Source: Candolleomyces eurysporus (Eukaryota > Basidiomycota > Agaricomycetes > Agaricales > Psathyrellaceae). Taken from it: a stretch of 64,000 nucleotides of DNA. The notes beneath the pieces were generated by a model. That model had not been told where the DNA came from. It searched no databases and saw nothing but the letters and a program-made list of their open reading frames with translations. Every line of letters starts with the position of its first letter. Within the stretch, counting starts at the first letter, position 1. Shown here one piece after another: positions 22,459 to 33,289 of the stretch. The stretch spans positions 1-64,000 of the forward strand of contig JANBPK010001044.1 of assembly GCA_027579435.1 (NCBI GenBank), read 5' to 3'. The translations under genes were made by a program, and so were the position numbers.

Positions 22459-23880
22459 ATGGCAACAGAGACTGGAAAGCCTCGAAGAGTCTCCACCATC
22501 AGGAATTTCGTCTGTCGCTTCTGGGCCAAAACCAAAAATGATCACCAGGCGCCATGCCGACCAAAGCAGAACTCTAGGCTCTTCCAGTTACCCGGTGAGC
22601 TGCTCATGGGAATTTGTAAGGAATTTTTCGTGAGTTGTGACCATCTGCTATTTTGAGGGACTAGTACAACTGATCAACCACTCTCGTAGTGTGAGCTCAA
22701 CGAGTTGCGTAATTTACGACTCGTGTGCCGCTTGTTGAATGAGATTATTCGACATCGAGTCTTGGAGAAAATTGTGCTTCCTGGAAGCTCGGATAAAGTC
22801 AAAGCCATGGCTCGTGGAGGAAATGGGTTCTGCGACGCAGCAGAGATTCTTCACCTCGCCATAATACCAAGCGGTCCACGCTATAGTGCAGCGACACAGA
22901 AAGCTCAATCAAGGTATTTGTGTGCTGCAATATCGACGTTGAGGCATATCAAAACTGTTCAGTTCGTTTCATTCTCCAGATTATGCGGGGTTTCGATTTC
23001 TCACCAACATGTCCGCAGTTGGCGAATTTATGCGCCTCTAAAACTGAACAGGAAAATTGTGTCGTCAATTCAACAACTTCCATTCTTGGAGCACATTCAC
23101 CTCACATTCCAGGTGCACGACAGCCAAGTATCTTACCAACGACTGTTCCTCGGATGCGGGTTTCTCACCCTAAAATCGATATCCCTTGTGGGCATTTACA
23201 GTAGCCGCCTACAGCAAGGCGACATTGATGTAATCACGGACGACATTCGCTCCGTTCTTGCTTCTTGCCCAACCCTGGAAAACCTACAGGTCACCGCGCC
23301 CGATCGAAACCGACTCGATATCAACTTTATGAACATGATCGAAGATATACCAAGCCAAGCGAACTTTTCACCCTCCCTGAAAGCCCTCTGCCTTCGGGGA
23401 GTCTATCTATCCCTCACCAATCCCTCACTTCAGTATTTGGCCAACTTGAAATCACTCGATTTCCATAACGTTCACCCTTCCGACGAGAAAATATGGGATA
23501 TCATGGCTTCCCGTAGACTCGAGTTGGAGATCATCAAGGTCGCTGCGATTACCAGCTCGCTCGTGAGCTATCTACTCCACTACCGCGGACTTCAAGAGTT
23601 CCATATCCTTCAAGGCGGCTTACGTCCAGCGTTGGCTCCAAGACCCGACGACGAGGCTAAAAGGAACCTTCTATACTCAGCATTCCCTCGTCACCAAGAC
23701 TCCTTGATCACATTCAATGCCCAACTCCTAAAATCAACGAGATTCTCGGAACAGACGGAGAAACTGGAATTACACCCAGTAGAAGTTGCCTATCTGAAAG
23801 CTCTCCCCAGTTTGACGACTGTCAAGATCACGTACGTGTTGCCAGGATGGGACAGACGCCAGGCCATTTGCTGTCTCTGA
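22459..23880 (+). CDS. F-box/LRR-like protein B2, 2 exons
   Basis: Model: exon 1 22459-22629, intron 22630-22689 (60 nt, GTGAGT...GTAG), exon 2 22690-23880, phase 0, 453 aa. F-box: FQLPGELLMGICKEFF, then after the intron CELNELRNLRLVCRLLNEI. Leu-rich repeats follow (FLTLKSISLVGI, NLKSLDFHNVHPSDEKIWDIM, LLHYRGLQEFHIL). It differs from the A family in intron number and repeat sequence. B3 and B4 carry one more repeat (about 40 residues, SIRYLAKLRLLDIDDN type) that B2 lacks. Downstream the region continues into a repeated block without a gene. Confidence 0.83.
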
Positions 23881-24230
23881 TCGTGAAAATGTGGGTTCTT
23901 CCTTCAATTTTCTGAAGAAAGACAGGCCCAAATCACTCTTCTACAGCGTCTTCCATACAGTTGCGTTCGGCTACTGGCCGATAAATGTTGATGCCCTCGA
24001 AGGAATTAGTAAAGGTTGATATAAACACTAAACTCGAAACGATTCCTAGCATGCGGTCGGGCTCCTACAAATCAAATTTTCTCTCTGCTTATGGCTCTCA
24101 ACTGTGTATCAAGTGAGCCCACCCTGCCTCCGCAAAGACAGGATACCCAGTTACGCGAATGAGGTCTACAGTATCAACGTTTGAGATTCATCCTGTTAAC
24201 GCGCGATAAGCCCATGAATCAGCCTTCTTA
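23881..24230 (+). repeat. repeated 3'-flank block of B genes (copy 1)
   Basis: A block of about 280 bp follows B2, with CTTCCATACAGTTGCGTTCG, a GATATAAA motif (24018-24025), AGCATGCGG and GTGAGCCCACCCTGCC. Similar copies lie at about 26375-26640, 27815-28085 and 32555-32800. Its first part could be a lost 3' exon of the B family. No intact gene. Confidence 0.5.
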
Positions 24231-24520
24231 CACGTAGGTAAGAAAAGCTAGAAACCGAAAGCTTAAAGTGAGGGCTCCAGTAACCGGGAACAGCATCCCT
24301 ATTTTCTCACTGGAGCTTGAAAGTAACGACGTCAGCCGTCCAAACTGATCGATATGGTTAATCCCAACGCCACACCCCAAGCTTGAGAAAGGAAAGCAAG
24401 AAGATTCCCAAACGAGGAATAACGAAATAATAGAAAGAGACTTAGACGATAGCGATGAACGGTGATGATGAATTGTAGCATGTCGTGTTGTGAAGTCCAC
24501 CTGAACACAGGCCTCATATA
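24228..24520 (-). repeat. repeat unit R, relic of a small hydrophobic-protein gene (copy 1)
   Basis: The minus strand shares with other R copies the order: CAxCATC-rich start, a hydrophobic stretch (here FLVWESSCFPF / LAFLSQAWGVALGL in two frames), GGTTTCTxGxTTTT and TTCGCGTAACTGG-like end. Frames are broken. Other copies are at about 26600-26990, 32712-33110, 35560-35720 and 38090-38560. Confidence 0.45.
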
Positions 24521-24550
24521 TGTTCGTGATATGCTCAGCTAATCCAACGA

Positions 24551-24634
24551 GATCAACACTGGTGTGGTAATCTTTAGGTCATCTGGGAATGATGTTGCGC
24601 AGCAAGTGGTGTCCTTTTCTTCTGACCCTCTACT
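24551..24634 (+). promoter_or_regulatory. B-family promoter block (copy at B3)
   Basis: ATCAACACTGGT, then CTGGGAATGATGTTGCGCAGCAAG and CTTCTGACCCTC, as before B1 and B4. Directly preceded by repeat R through the junction ATCCAACGAGA (24542-24552). Confidence 0.5.
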
Positions 24635-24649
24635 ACATCACCTTGAGCA

Positions 24650-26326
24650 ATGGAGCCCGAAAAGCTGCAAAGGGCCTCCATTTCTGACATCGTACAGAAC
24701 TTTGTACACCTTTTTCGAGCCAAAATTGATCACCAGGAGGCATGCCGCCCGGCGCAAAACTCCAGCCTCCTCCAGTTGCCCGGCGAGCTCCTCACTAGAA
24801 TCTGCAACGATTTTCGAGTGAGCCCCAACCACCTCATGACTGAGATCTCTAAATTGGTTCATAACCTTCATAAACACAGTTCCAGCACGAGCTCGACCAG
24901 TTGTGCAATATACGTCTGGTCTGTTGCGTACTGAATGAGATAGTTCAAGATAGAATTTTGGAGGAAATCAAGCTCCCTGGAACCCCGGAGAAAGTCAGAG
25001 ATATGGCTCATGGACGAAATGGGTTCTGCGAGGCAGCGGAAACTCTTCACCTCGACAAAATGTCCCCCGATCGTACGATAACAAACAGCAAGCACGGCTA
25101 CTTCGACGGAGTTCTCTACACTGCAGCAATGCATAAGGCTCAGTCGAAGTATTTGTGTAGTGCGATATCGACATTAAAGAATATCAAAACTGTTCGGTTC
25201 GTTGCATTCCTTCAATTCTGGGTGCTTCCAATTTTCTCACAAAAGCAGTTGGCAAGTTTGTTCGCCTCTCAAAATGAACAAGAAAGTCATGTCGTCTCTT
25301 CACCGACTTCCGTTATTGGAACACCTTCATCTCAGCTTTGATCGAGTTCCTTACGAGCGACTATACATCGGACCGGGATTCACCAGCCTGAAGTCCATCT
25401 CACTGATTAACATTTACGATGGAGATCTCAAGCAAAGCGAAGTCGATGTAATCACCGACGACATTCGTTGCGTCCTCGCCTCCTGCTCCAACTTGGAAAA
25501 CATCCACATCACTACCTCATGCTTTGGCCGATTCAATATCAATTTTATGGACATGATCGGGGACTTACCGGGCGAAGCAGACTTCTCACCTTCCCTGACA
25601 ACCCTTCGGCTTCGGGGCATCTCTCTATCTCTCACCCCTCCCTCAATCCGATATTTGGCGAAGTTGAGATTACTCGATATCGATGACAATAAACCCTCTG
25701 AGGACGATATTCATTCCGTTCTTGCATCATGCCCAGCTTTAGAAAGCCTCCAGGTCTGGGCGCCTGATCGAGATCGACTCGGTATCGACTTCATGAACAT
25801 GGTCAAGGATATACCAAGCCAAAAGAACTTCTCACCCTCCCTGAAAACTCTCCTCCTTCGAGGAGTCTATCTATCCCTCACCAATCCCTCACTTCAGTAT
25901 TTAGCAAACTTGAAATCGCTTGATTTCCACAATGTTCACCCTTCGGACGAGAAGGTCTGGGATATCATGGCTTCCTATAGACTCGAGCTGGAGATTGTCA
26001 AGGTCGCTGCGATAACCAGCTCGCTCGTGAACTATTTACTCCACTACCGCGGACTACAAGAGTTCCATATCCTCCAAGGCGGCTTATATCCAGCGTTGGC
26101 TCCCAGACCCGATAACAAGGCAAAAAGGAACCTTCTATACTCAGCACTCCCTCATCACCAAGATTCCTTAATCACATTTCATGCTCAACTCCTAACCGGG
26201 ATGGGGGACTTGGAAATACACCCAGAAGAAATTACCTATCTGGAAGCCTTTCCCAGTTTGACGACTGTCAAAGTCACATACACGCTCCCTGGATTCGATT
26301 TCCCCCTTGTCATTTCCTGTTTCTGA
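24650..26326 (+). CDS. F-box/LRR-like protein B3, 2 exons, one frameshift
   Basis: Model: exon 1 24650-24817, intron 24818-24885 (68 nt, GTGAGC...TCCAG), exon 2 24886-26326. F-box: LLQLPGELLTRICNDFR, then HELDQLCNIRLVCCVLNEI. A +1 shift lies at about 25232-25235, where four T replace the three found in B4 and B1. Removing one T gives a protein of about 534 aa collinear with B4. Repeats include VITDDIRCVLASCSNLENIHIT and the extra RLLDIDDNKPSEDDIHSVLASCPALESLQV unit. The shift is in a homopolymer and may be either a sequencing error or a real lesion. Confidence 0.75.
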
Positions 26327-28310
26327 CAATGATAATGTAGGTTTCTCATTTGGTTTCCTGAAGAAACATAGACCTAAAACTCACTCTTTGATCATGTCTT
26401 CCAGACAGTTGCGTTCGGATACTGGCCGATAAATGTCGACCTGCTCGAAGGACGTTGACCTTTGCAATTGAATGATTCCCAATAGTATATAGTACGCGAT
26501 TGAGTTCATACAAATCAAATCTTCTTACCGCCATGCTTCTCTCTGTATAGGTGAGTTCACCCTGCCCTTGCAAAACTAGGATATCCAGGTACACGAATGA
26601 GGTTCACAGTACCAATATTCGAAATTCATCTTGTTAACGCGTAAAAAGTCAATCCGGTACATAGGTATTCAAAACCCAGAAACCGAAACCCGAAGCGAGC
26701 TCTCCCGCAACCCGGAGCAATGTCCCTATTTTCCCGTAAGTCTCACCCATTGGACCTCGAAAGTGACGACATCCATGCAATGTGATTCTACCGACTCACC
26801 GACCGATCCAAAGAAAACCCGAAATGACCAATGCTGGCTAATCCCAACACCACGGTCCAAGCGCAAGAAAGGAACAGCGCTAAGATCCCAAAACGAAAAC
26901 GAGGAAATAACTGAAAACGCCGTCGACGATGGTCATGAACGGTGACGCCGAATCGTAGCGCGTTGTGTTGTGAATGTCAGCTGAACACTGGAAATCCGCT
27001 TTGCCTGTGTTGGTTGTAGAGGCCATGGGCAAATCCATTTTCACAGGAATCCGGGGCCTTTCCCCAGCCATCCCACTTGAATGCAACTAGACAAGAGGGT
27101 GCGCATCAAGGGATGTTGTACAATCATTCCGGTCATTTCAACTGCAAAAAGGTAGAAAGGGCTATTGGGATTCACATTCAGACCCTGTTCGATATAAATC
27201 AATATAATCTAGACTGCAGATTGCAGAACCCAATGCTACCAAGTTGTTTTACGTTTGGGATGTGCGTGGATTGGGGGAAGCCAAGATTAGGCGTCTGTAC
27301 GTCAAGAGAGAAGGTTCCATAATTCCGTGCCTGGTCAGTTACGGATATACAACTATACCGATGGATAACAGTTACCTTAACCGATGATCCTTGTGCCCAG
27401 CGATTAACCAACCGACATCGGAAATGCCGGTGACAGCCAGAACATCATGACAGAAGTATCGAGCGCTCGACACCGTCTTCCTCTAGCACCTCACCCTCGT
27501 TCCGAGGCCTCAAAAATCGCCTGCAGTCGAAGTCTTGGACGGCTCAGGGATTGAGCGGTGCACCATCCTGGACAACGAAGACAAGTTTAGTAGGGTTTGT
27601 GAAAGGTTGTGTGTGTTCAAACACGGAAGAGGCAAGAAGGGAAAAGAGTGCTGAAATGCAACACCTGACCCGGGTGTCGTTCATAAACCCCGTCAGAATT
27701 GGCATTGACACCTACATAATCGTTGTATTGGAGAAATCTTGGATGGATGAATGATAGCCTGAACGTCGACATCGGGAAGTATGTACTTGGGAATGGTGGA
27801 CTTGATTTCCTGAGGAAAATACTGTCTTCCGGACAGTTGCGTTCAGCTGCCGGCCGGTAAATCTCGACTTCCTCGGGGGAATGGAGAAAGATCGATATAA
27901 ACGCCGACATTGGAACAACTTCCCAATAGTATGCGGTGGAGCTCGTACTAGTTACGTCTTCTCTCGGCCCCCGTCTATGATTCTTAGCTGTGTATGAAGT
28001 GAGCCCGCCCTGCCTTCATAAATCCAGAACATCCAGCTACGCGAACGAGGTTCACAGCGCCACCACTTGAGGTTCGCCCCTTTAATGAGCAACAAGCAAG
28101 AATATTTCTGACACGTCCGTAATGAAAGGCGGAAACTAAAAACACAAAACGAGCCCTTCAGCAGCCCGCAGCAGCGCTCCTATTTTCAGTGATTCCCCTT
28201 AAAGTAGTCATAGCTCGGTTCACGGTTCGCTCAAACGCAATATCCTACAAAGAGCAGGCACTTTTCTGGACCCAGAGCAAGAGATTTGGGGAGGTAAAAG
28301 GGCGTATTAT
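26327..28310. repeat. intergenic region with further copies of the 3'-flank block and R
   Basis: 26375-26640 is a second 3'-flank block and about 26600-26990 a second R relic. 27000-27800 is unique AT-rich sequence with no gene seen. 27815-28085 is a third flank block with TCGATATAAACG at 27891-27902, although no B gene precedes it here. 28085-28200 resembles the end of R. Confidence 0.45.
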
Positions 28311-30374
28311 TCAAAATTTATCATCAATCCCGCGGACGAATGTTGGGAAATGCCTCCATTCGAAATACCGTTGTGGAATGGTAAGGGCTGATCTGGGGAC
28401 AATTCGATTGTCTGATCCGCATTGCCTGAGAATTGCCTGCCTCCACAACCTGCAACCTGGTTTGCAACGTCCCCACTTACGGCACTAAGATTGTAAGAGT
28501 TCATCAGTTGCCAGTATACGGACCTTCCGAAGATGGAGTGAGATATACCTGAAGATGAGCGAGCTCAAATAGGCCCGTCAGGTTGCCGTGGTTGCCTAGT
28601 GAGATGGATTTTCCCACCCACCATTGTATAGAGGATGATGAGGCAAGATGAATGAGTGGAACACTGTCCGGTGGCATTGACTCCGGAACCATTATTTGGA
28701 AAAAATATCCAAGCAAGCTCTCCTGATCATGGCCAAGAGGGAGGGGCTCTTTGAAGCCCTGATCTATAATACTGAAGCGTCAAGATTGTGGTAAGCGGGT
28801 AAAAAATCAATAACGCACTGATACAGATAGCCACGTATCTCTTCCAGAACAAATCTTGTCGAAAGGAAACTGAAACGTGTAGAGATTTTGAACGCGCTTC
28901 GTCTTCCAAGAAATCGAAAAGGGATTTGTGATAGAATTCGTATGGGGTTTTTCGATCGTCCGCTGACGGTACCTTCACCAGAGAATGAAGATCGCCTAGT
29001 AGTCGTTCTCCCTCGCCTTCGAATGTTTGGAGCCAGGCATTGATGAAATAAGCGGGTGGTCGGACAGCATCGAGGTAAATATGCCGCAAGCCCTTCCCAT
29101 CTGTTTGATTTTGGTATGGAGTCAGGCGATTGATAATCCAGAGCCATCCGACAGAGAGAGTGGGGTCTGGGCTGGAACTAAGCACATGGGAGTACAGGGC
29201 ATCGAGGTGAGCAAATGGATTGATATCCACGTTCTTTGGCTTGATCTTGAGCGCTATGTCGAGAAGGGTATGAGGATCTCCTGTACGCGCCTGCGTCAAA
29301 AATCGTATGATTGTGGCTACATAGATGAATTGGCCAGATGCGTTCTTCACCAAGGTGGGGACGACATTCGGCGAGGGCCATGTGGGACTGAGTTTCCAAC
29401 GGCGGCGAATGTCACTAAACGTGGCCTCGAGATAGAGCATTATATCGGCATCCGGATGGTACCTTGCGTCCAGTGTGAGAGTGGAAGTGATTTGAACGTC
29501 TGAACCTGCTGCGTCGAAGAAAAGGCGGAACACGCGTTCTGGGCGGCTGGCGATAATAACACGAAAGGGGAACGCTGGATCCGTCGTAGCATGTTGCAAC
29601 ACTCGCAGAATCTCGAGCTGATCGTCTTCCTTTGACCGTTCCTGTGGTGGTTTTGTTGGCTCCAAGGTGCGCCCCTCCCACTTGAAGAATTCTGCTGCCT
29701 CGCATTCGTCGAGCCCGTCGATTATGATGGCTCCTGCTGGATTCTGGACCCGAGTACCGACCTGGCGTAGAGGATTAAGCACGAGGGTCTCCATCTGAAC
29801 GTGCAGATTCTTCTCGAAAACCTCGGGATTGTGCTCAACAGCATCCAAGATAGCTTCCTTCAAACTATGGTGGATTCTTGTGAGCTGATATGCCAGTGTT
29901 GGGACGAAACATGCTTTGGTACGACAACCAGCCGACGCAGAAGATGAAGAAAAGAAGAAAGACGCTCCAAGATGCCCTTCTTTGCTGCATTTGTCGGTGA
30001 GTGTGCCCATGATTGCTGTCTTTCCTGTGCCCGCAGGCCCTGTAACCCATTTAATCTTCCTCGGCTGGGCGTCTGGATCCCCTTCTAGAATCCAGCCGTA
30101 CAGTTCGTCCTGGACAGCGATTCGTGTTTCTGGGTGGCACTTCGGCGCATCGCAACGTTCAGCCGAGTCGTGCATAGCCCCTACCGCTATTCGGGACTGG
30201 AGCTCTGAAAGATGCTGAGATTAAACTAGAGCTAAAGGGAAGGCTTCTGTGATGACTCGCACCTCGAAGTGGACTGGGGTCGGCAGATGACGTACTCCGA
30301 ATGTAGGTCTGAGCCGTAAAAAAGGAGCTTTGGTCAATGCTGAAGTGGTGGGCGCTGTTAAAATTGCTCGCCAT
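28311..30374 (-). CDS. NLR-1: NACHT-domain STAND NTPase, 4 exons
   Basis: Model: 30263-30374, 28819-30204, 28549-28763, 28311-28484, with introns of 58, 55 and 64 nt; phases 1, 1, 0 close; 628 aa. A short N-terminal exon (NFNSAHHFSIDQSSFF) precedes the NACHT domain. It has a pre-P-loop segment CHPETRIAVQDELYGWI (60-76), Walker A GPAGTGKT (93-100), Walker B AIIIDGLDEC (about 196-205), the sensor IIASRPE, and a winged-helix-like part (LVKNASGQFIYAA-type, here FIYVATIIRFL). The C-terminus is helical and Trp-rich (SIQWWV, CRLWRQAILRQ) with no WD40, ankyrin or TPR repeats. Such proteins are nucleotide-driven signalling switches in fungi. Ligand and effector are unknown. Divergent to B4. Confidence 0.92.
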
Positions 30375-30506
30375 GATGAATGGGCTGCAGCTATCTTGCT
30401 CGTATTCAGACAGAGACAGAGATCCACCTCGTTGCTGAATTGTAACCGTGCGAACGATGATGTAACGGCACCTGTCTGCGTAAGTTTTATCCAACGAGAT
30501 CAACAC

Positions 30507-30749
30507 TGGTAGGGTTGTGCAACGGTTTCATCTTATCTTATCTCACTCCTCTCGCCCTCCCTCTGCTCCCGGACTCTCTAACTGTATAGTTCTTAGTCAT
30601 ACTCTATGTAGATAGGTATATAAGCTGTAGCTACGGATGTAATTACCTTAGTTCTTCTTAAATCGATAGCTTACACCTGTCTGTTATCGTGAAGACTCTT
30701 CGTGTGAAGCGAATCGTATTCTATACGCCGCGTCACAGGTTGGTAGGGT
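30507..30749. mobile_element. 225-bp insertion with 9-bp target-site duplication in the NLR-1/B4 promoter
   Basis: TGGTAGGGT is found at 30507-30515 and again at 30741-30749, bracketing 225 bp that are absent from the corresponding promoters of B1 and B3, where CAACACTGGT leads almost directly into the CTGGGAA element. The insert starts TGTGCAACGG and ends GTCACAGGT, giving weak inverted TGTG/CACA ends, and contains a TATATAAG motif. A 9-bp duplication fits a Mutator-like element; the TG...CA ends would also fit a solo LTR with an untidy duplication. Confidence 0.5.
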
Positions 30750-30817
30750 AAGTCTGGGAATGATGCTGCGCAGCAAGTACTGCGCTTTCCTTCTGACCCT
30801 CTATATCCTATCGAGTA

Positions 30818-32498
30818 ATGGAGCCCATAAAGTTGCAGAGATCTTCCATTTTCGACCTCATAGAGAACTTCGGACACCTTTTTCGAACCAAACCCGATTA
30901 CCAGGAGGCATGCCGACCGGTGCAGAACTCCAGGCTCCTCCAGTTGCCCAGTGAGCTGCTCACTAGAATATGCAACGATTTTCAAGTGAGAACCATTCGT
31001 CTCCTTCGAAATGAGGTCTCTGAATTGACTCATGACCTTATAAACGCAATTCCAGGATGACCTCGACCAGTTGTGCAATATACGCCTGGTCTGTTGCGTA
31101 CTGAATGAAACAGTTCAACACCGAGTTTCGGAAAAAATCAAACTCCCTGGAACCCCGGAGAAAGTCAGAGATATGGCTCATGGACGAAATGGGTTCTGCG
31201 AGGCAGCGGAAACTCTTCACCTCGACAAAATGTCCCCCGATCGTACGCCAACAAACAGCAAGCACGGCTACTTCGACGGCGTTTCCTACAATGCAGCGAT
31301 GCACAAGGCTCAGTCAAATTATTTGTGCACTGCGATATCGGCATTAAAGAATATCAAAACTGTCCAGTTCGTTGCATTCCTTCAATTCTGGGTGTTTCCG
31401 ATTTCTCACAAGAGCAGCTGGCAAGTTTGTTCACCTCTCAAAATGAACAAGAAAATCATGTCGTCTCTTCACCGACTTCCATTATTGGAACACCTTTATC
31501 TCAACTTCAATCGAGTTCCTTACGAGCGACTGCACATCGGACCGGGATTCACCAGCCTGAAGTCCATCTCACTGATTAACATTTACTATGGCGATCTCAA
31601 GCAAGGTGAAGTCGATGTAATCACCGATGACATTCGTTGCGTCCTCGCCTCCTGCTCCAACTTGGAAAACATCCACATCACTACCTCTTCCTTTGGCCGA
31701 TTCAATATCAATTTTATGAACATGATCGGCGACATACCGAGCCAAGCAGACTTCTCACCTTCCCTGAAAACCCTTCGGCTTCGGGGGATCTCTCTATCTC
31801 TCACATCTCCCTCACTCCGATATTTGGCGAAGTTGAGATCACTCGATATCGATGACAATAAACCCTCTGAGGACGATATTCATTCCGTTCTTGCATCGTG
31901 TCCAGCTTTAGAAAGCCTACAGGTCACCACGGCCGATATAAATCGACTCAATATCGACTTCATGAACATGGTCAAGGATATACCAAGCAAAGCAAGCTTC
32001 TCACCTTCCCTGAAGACCCTCTGCCTCCGAGGAGTCTATCTATCTCTCACCAACTCTTCACTTCAGTATTTGGCAAACTTGAAATCACTTGATTTCCACA
32101 ACGTTCACCCTTCGGACGAGAAGGTCTGGGATATCATGGTTTCCCATAGACTCGAGCTGGAGATCATCAAGGTCGCTGCGATTACTAGCTCGCTCATTAA
32201 CTATCTACTCCACTACCGTGGGCTACAGGAGCTCCATATCCTCCGAGATGACTTACATCAAGTGTCGCCTCCAAGACCCGATAACGAGGTAAAAAGGAGC
32301 CTTCTATACTCAGCACTCCCTCGTCACCAAGATTCCTTGACCGTGTTTCATGCTCAACTCCTACAATTGTCCAGATTCTCGCACGATATGGGGGAATTGG
32401 AATTACGCCCAGAAGAAGTTGCCTATCTGAAAGCCTTTCCCAGTTTGACGACTGTCAACATCACATACCTGCCTCCCCTTGACATGGAGTGTTTCTAA
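30818..32498 (+). CDS. F-box/LRR-like protein B4, 2 exons
   Basis: Model: exon 1 30818-30985, intron 30986-31055 (70 nt, GTGAGA...CCAG), exon 2 31056-32498, phase 0, 536 aa, no lesions. F-box: LLQLPSELLTRICNDFQ, then DDLDQLCNIRLVCCVLNET. Leu-rich repeats run from about residue 150 (FTSLKSISLINI, LRYLAKLRSLDIDDN, LQYLANLKSLDFHNV, LLHYRGLQELHIL). This is the best-preserved B gene and a good reference for B1 and B3. It shares a divergent promoter with NLR-1 that carries a 225-bp insertion. Confidence 0.86.
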
Positions 32499-33289
32499 TA
32501 ATGATCATGTAGGTTCTCCTTTGGTTTCCTGAGGGAAGACAGGCCTAAATCACTCTTTTATAGCGTCTTCCAGACAGTTGCACCCAGCTGCGGGCCGCCA
32601 AATGTCGCCTTCCTTGAAGGAATGAGGAAGGTTGATATAAAAGCTGACCTTGGGATGATTCCCAATAGTATGCGGTTGAGCTCGTGCAAATCAAACCCTC
32701 TTTCTACCATGTCAGCTGTGATTATGTGAGCTTACCCTGCCCTCGCGTCGCCGGGATATTAAGTAATGCGAATGAGGTGTACAGTACCAATATTCGAGGT
32801 TCACCCAAGACTTCTTCCGACAAATAGGCAATGAAAGCCAGAAACCGGAAAACCAAAAGCGAGCTCTCCAGCAAACTGGAGCAGCGACTCTATTCAACCT
32901 CATATCATACTCGATCTTGAAAAAGACGGCGTCATCCATGAGTGATTCTGCCAACCGACCCAAAGAAGAAACCCCAAATTGACCATTGACAGCGAATCCC
33001 AAAACCACCGTCCAAGCGTAAGAAAGGAAAAGCAAGGCGATCTCAAAAGAGGAAATCATTGAATAGGCCGTCGACGATGGTGATGATGAATCGTAGCACG
33101 TCGTGACATCTATCTGAACACGGGCTATATATATATATATTTGTCATACACTCAGCTAAATCCAACGAGAACTAAACCCGCATACTTGGGAAAGGGCGGC
33201 ATGAGCTATGAGTAATTCCGTGGTCATGACTTGGCTCACGATCCAGAGAAAGAATTCCAAGGTTGAAAAGGCTTCTGATTCAAGATTTA
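32499..33289. repeat. 3'-flank block and R unit between B4 and NLR-2
   Basis: 32555-32800 is the fourth flank block, with TTGATATAAAAG (32633-32644). 32712-33110 on the minus strand is the least decayed R copy, with an open frame of 115 codons (hydrophobic start SFEIALLFLSYAWTVVLGF, then FWFSGFWLSLPI); no known family. A (TA)n tract lies at 33125-33141. Confidence 0.45.

Noticed and set aside
29027..29503. Plus-strand frames opposite the NLR genes
   Set aside because: Shadows of NACHT exons with no motif of their own.
30516..30740. Calling the promoter insert a solo LTR outright
   Set aside because: TG...CA ends are present, but the duplicated target is 9 bp and does not abut the CA end exactly, so the class is left open.
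23925..32800. TATAAA followed by ATG in the flank blocks as promoters of small genes
   Set aside because: The frames after ATG are only a few dozen codons, differ between copies and lack conservation at the protein level.
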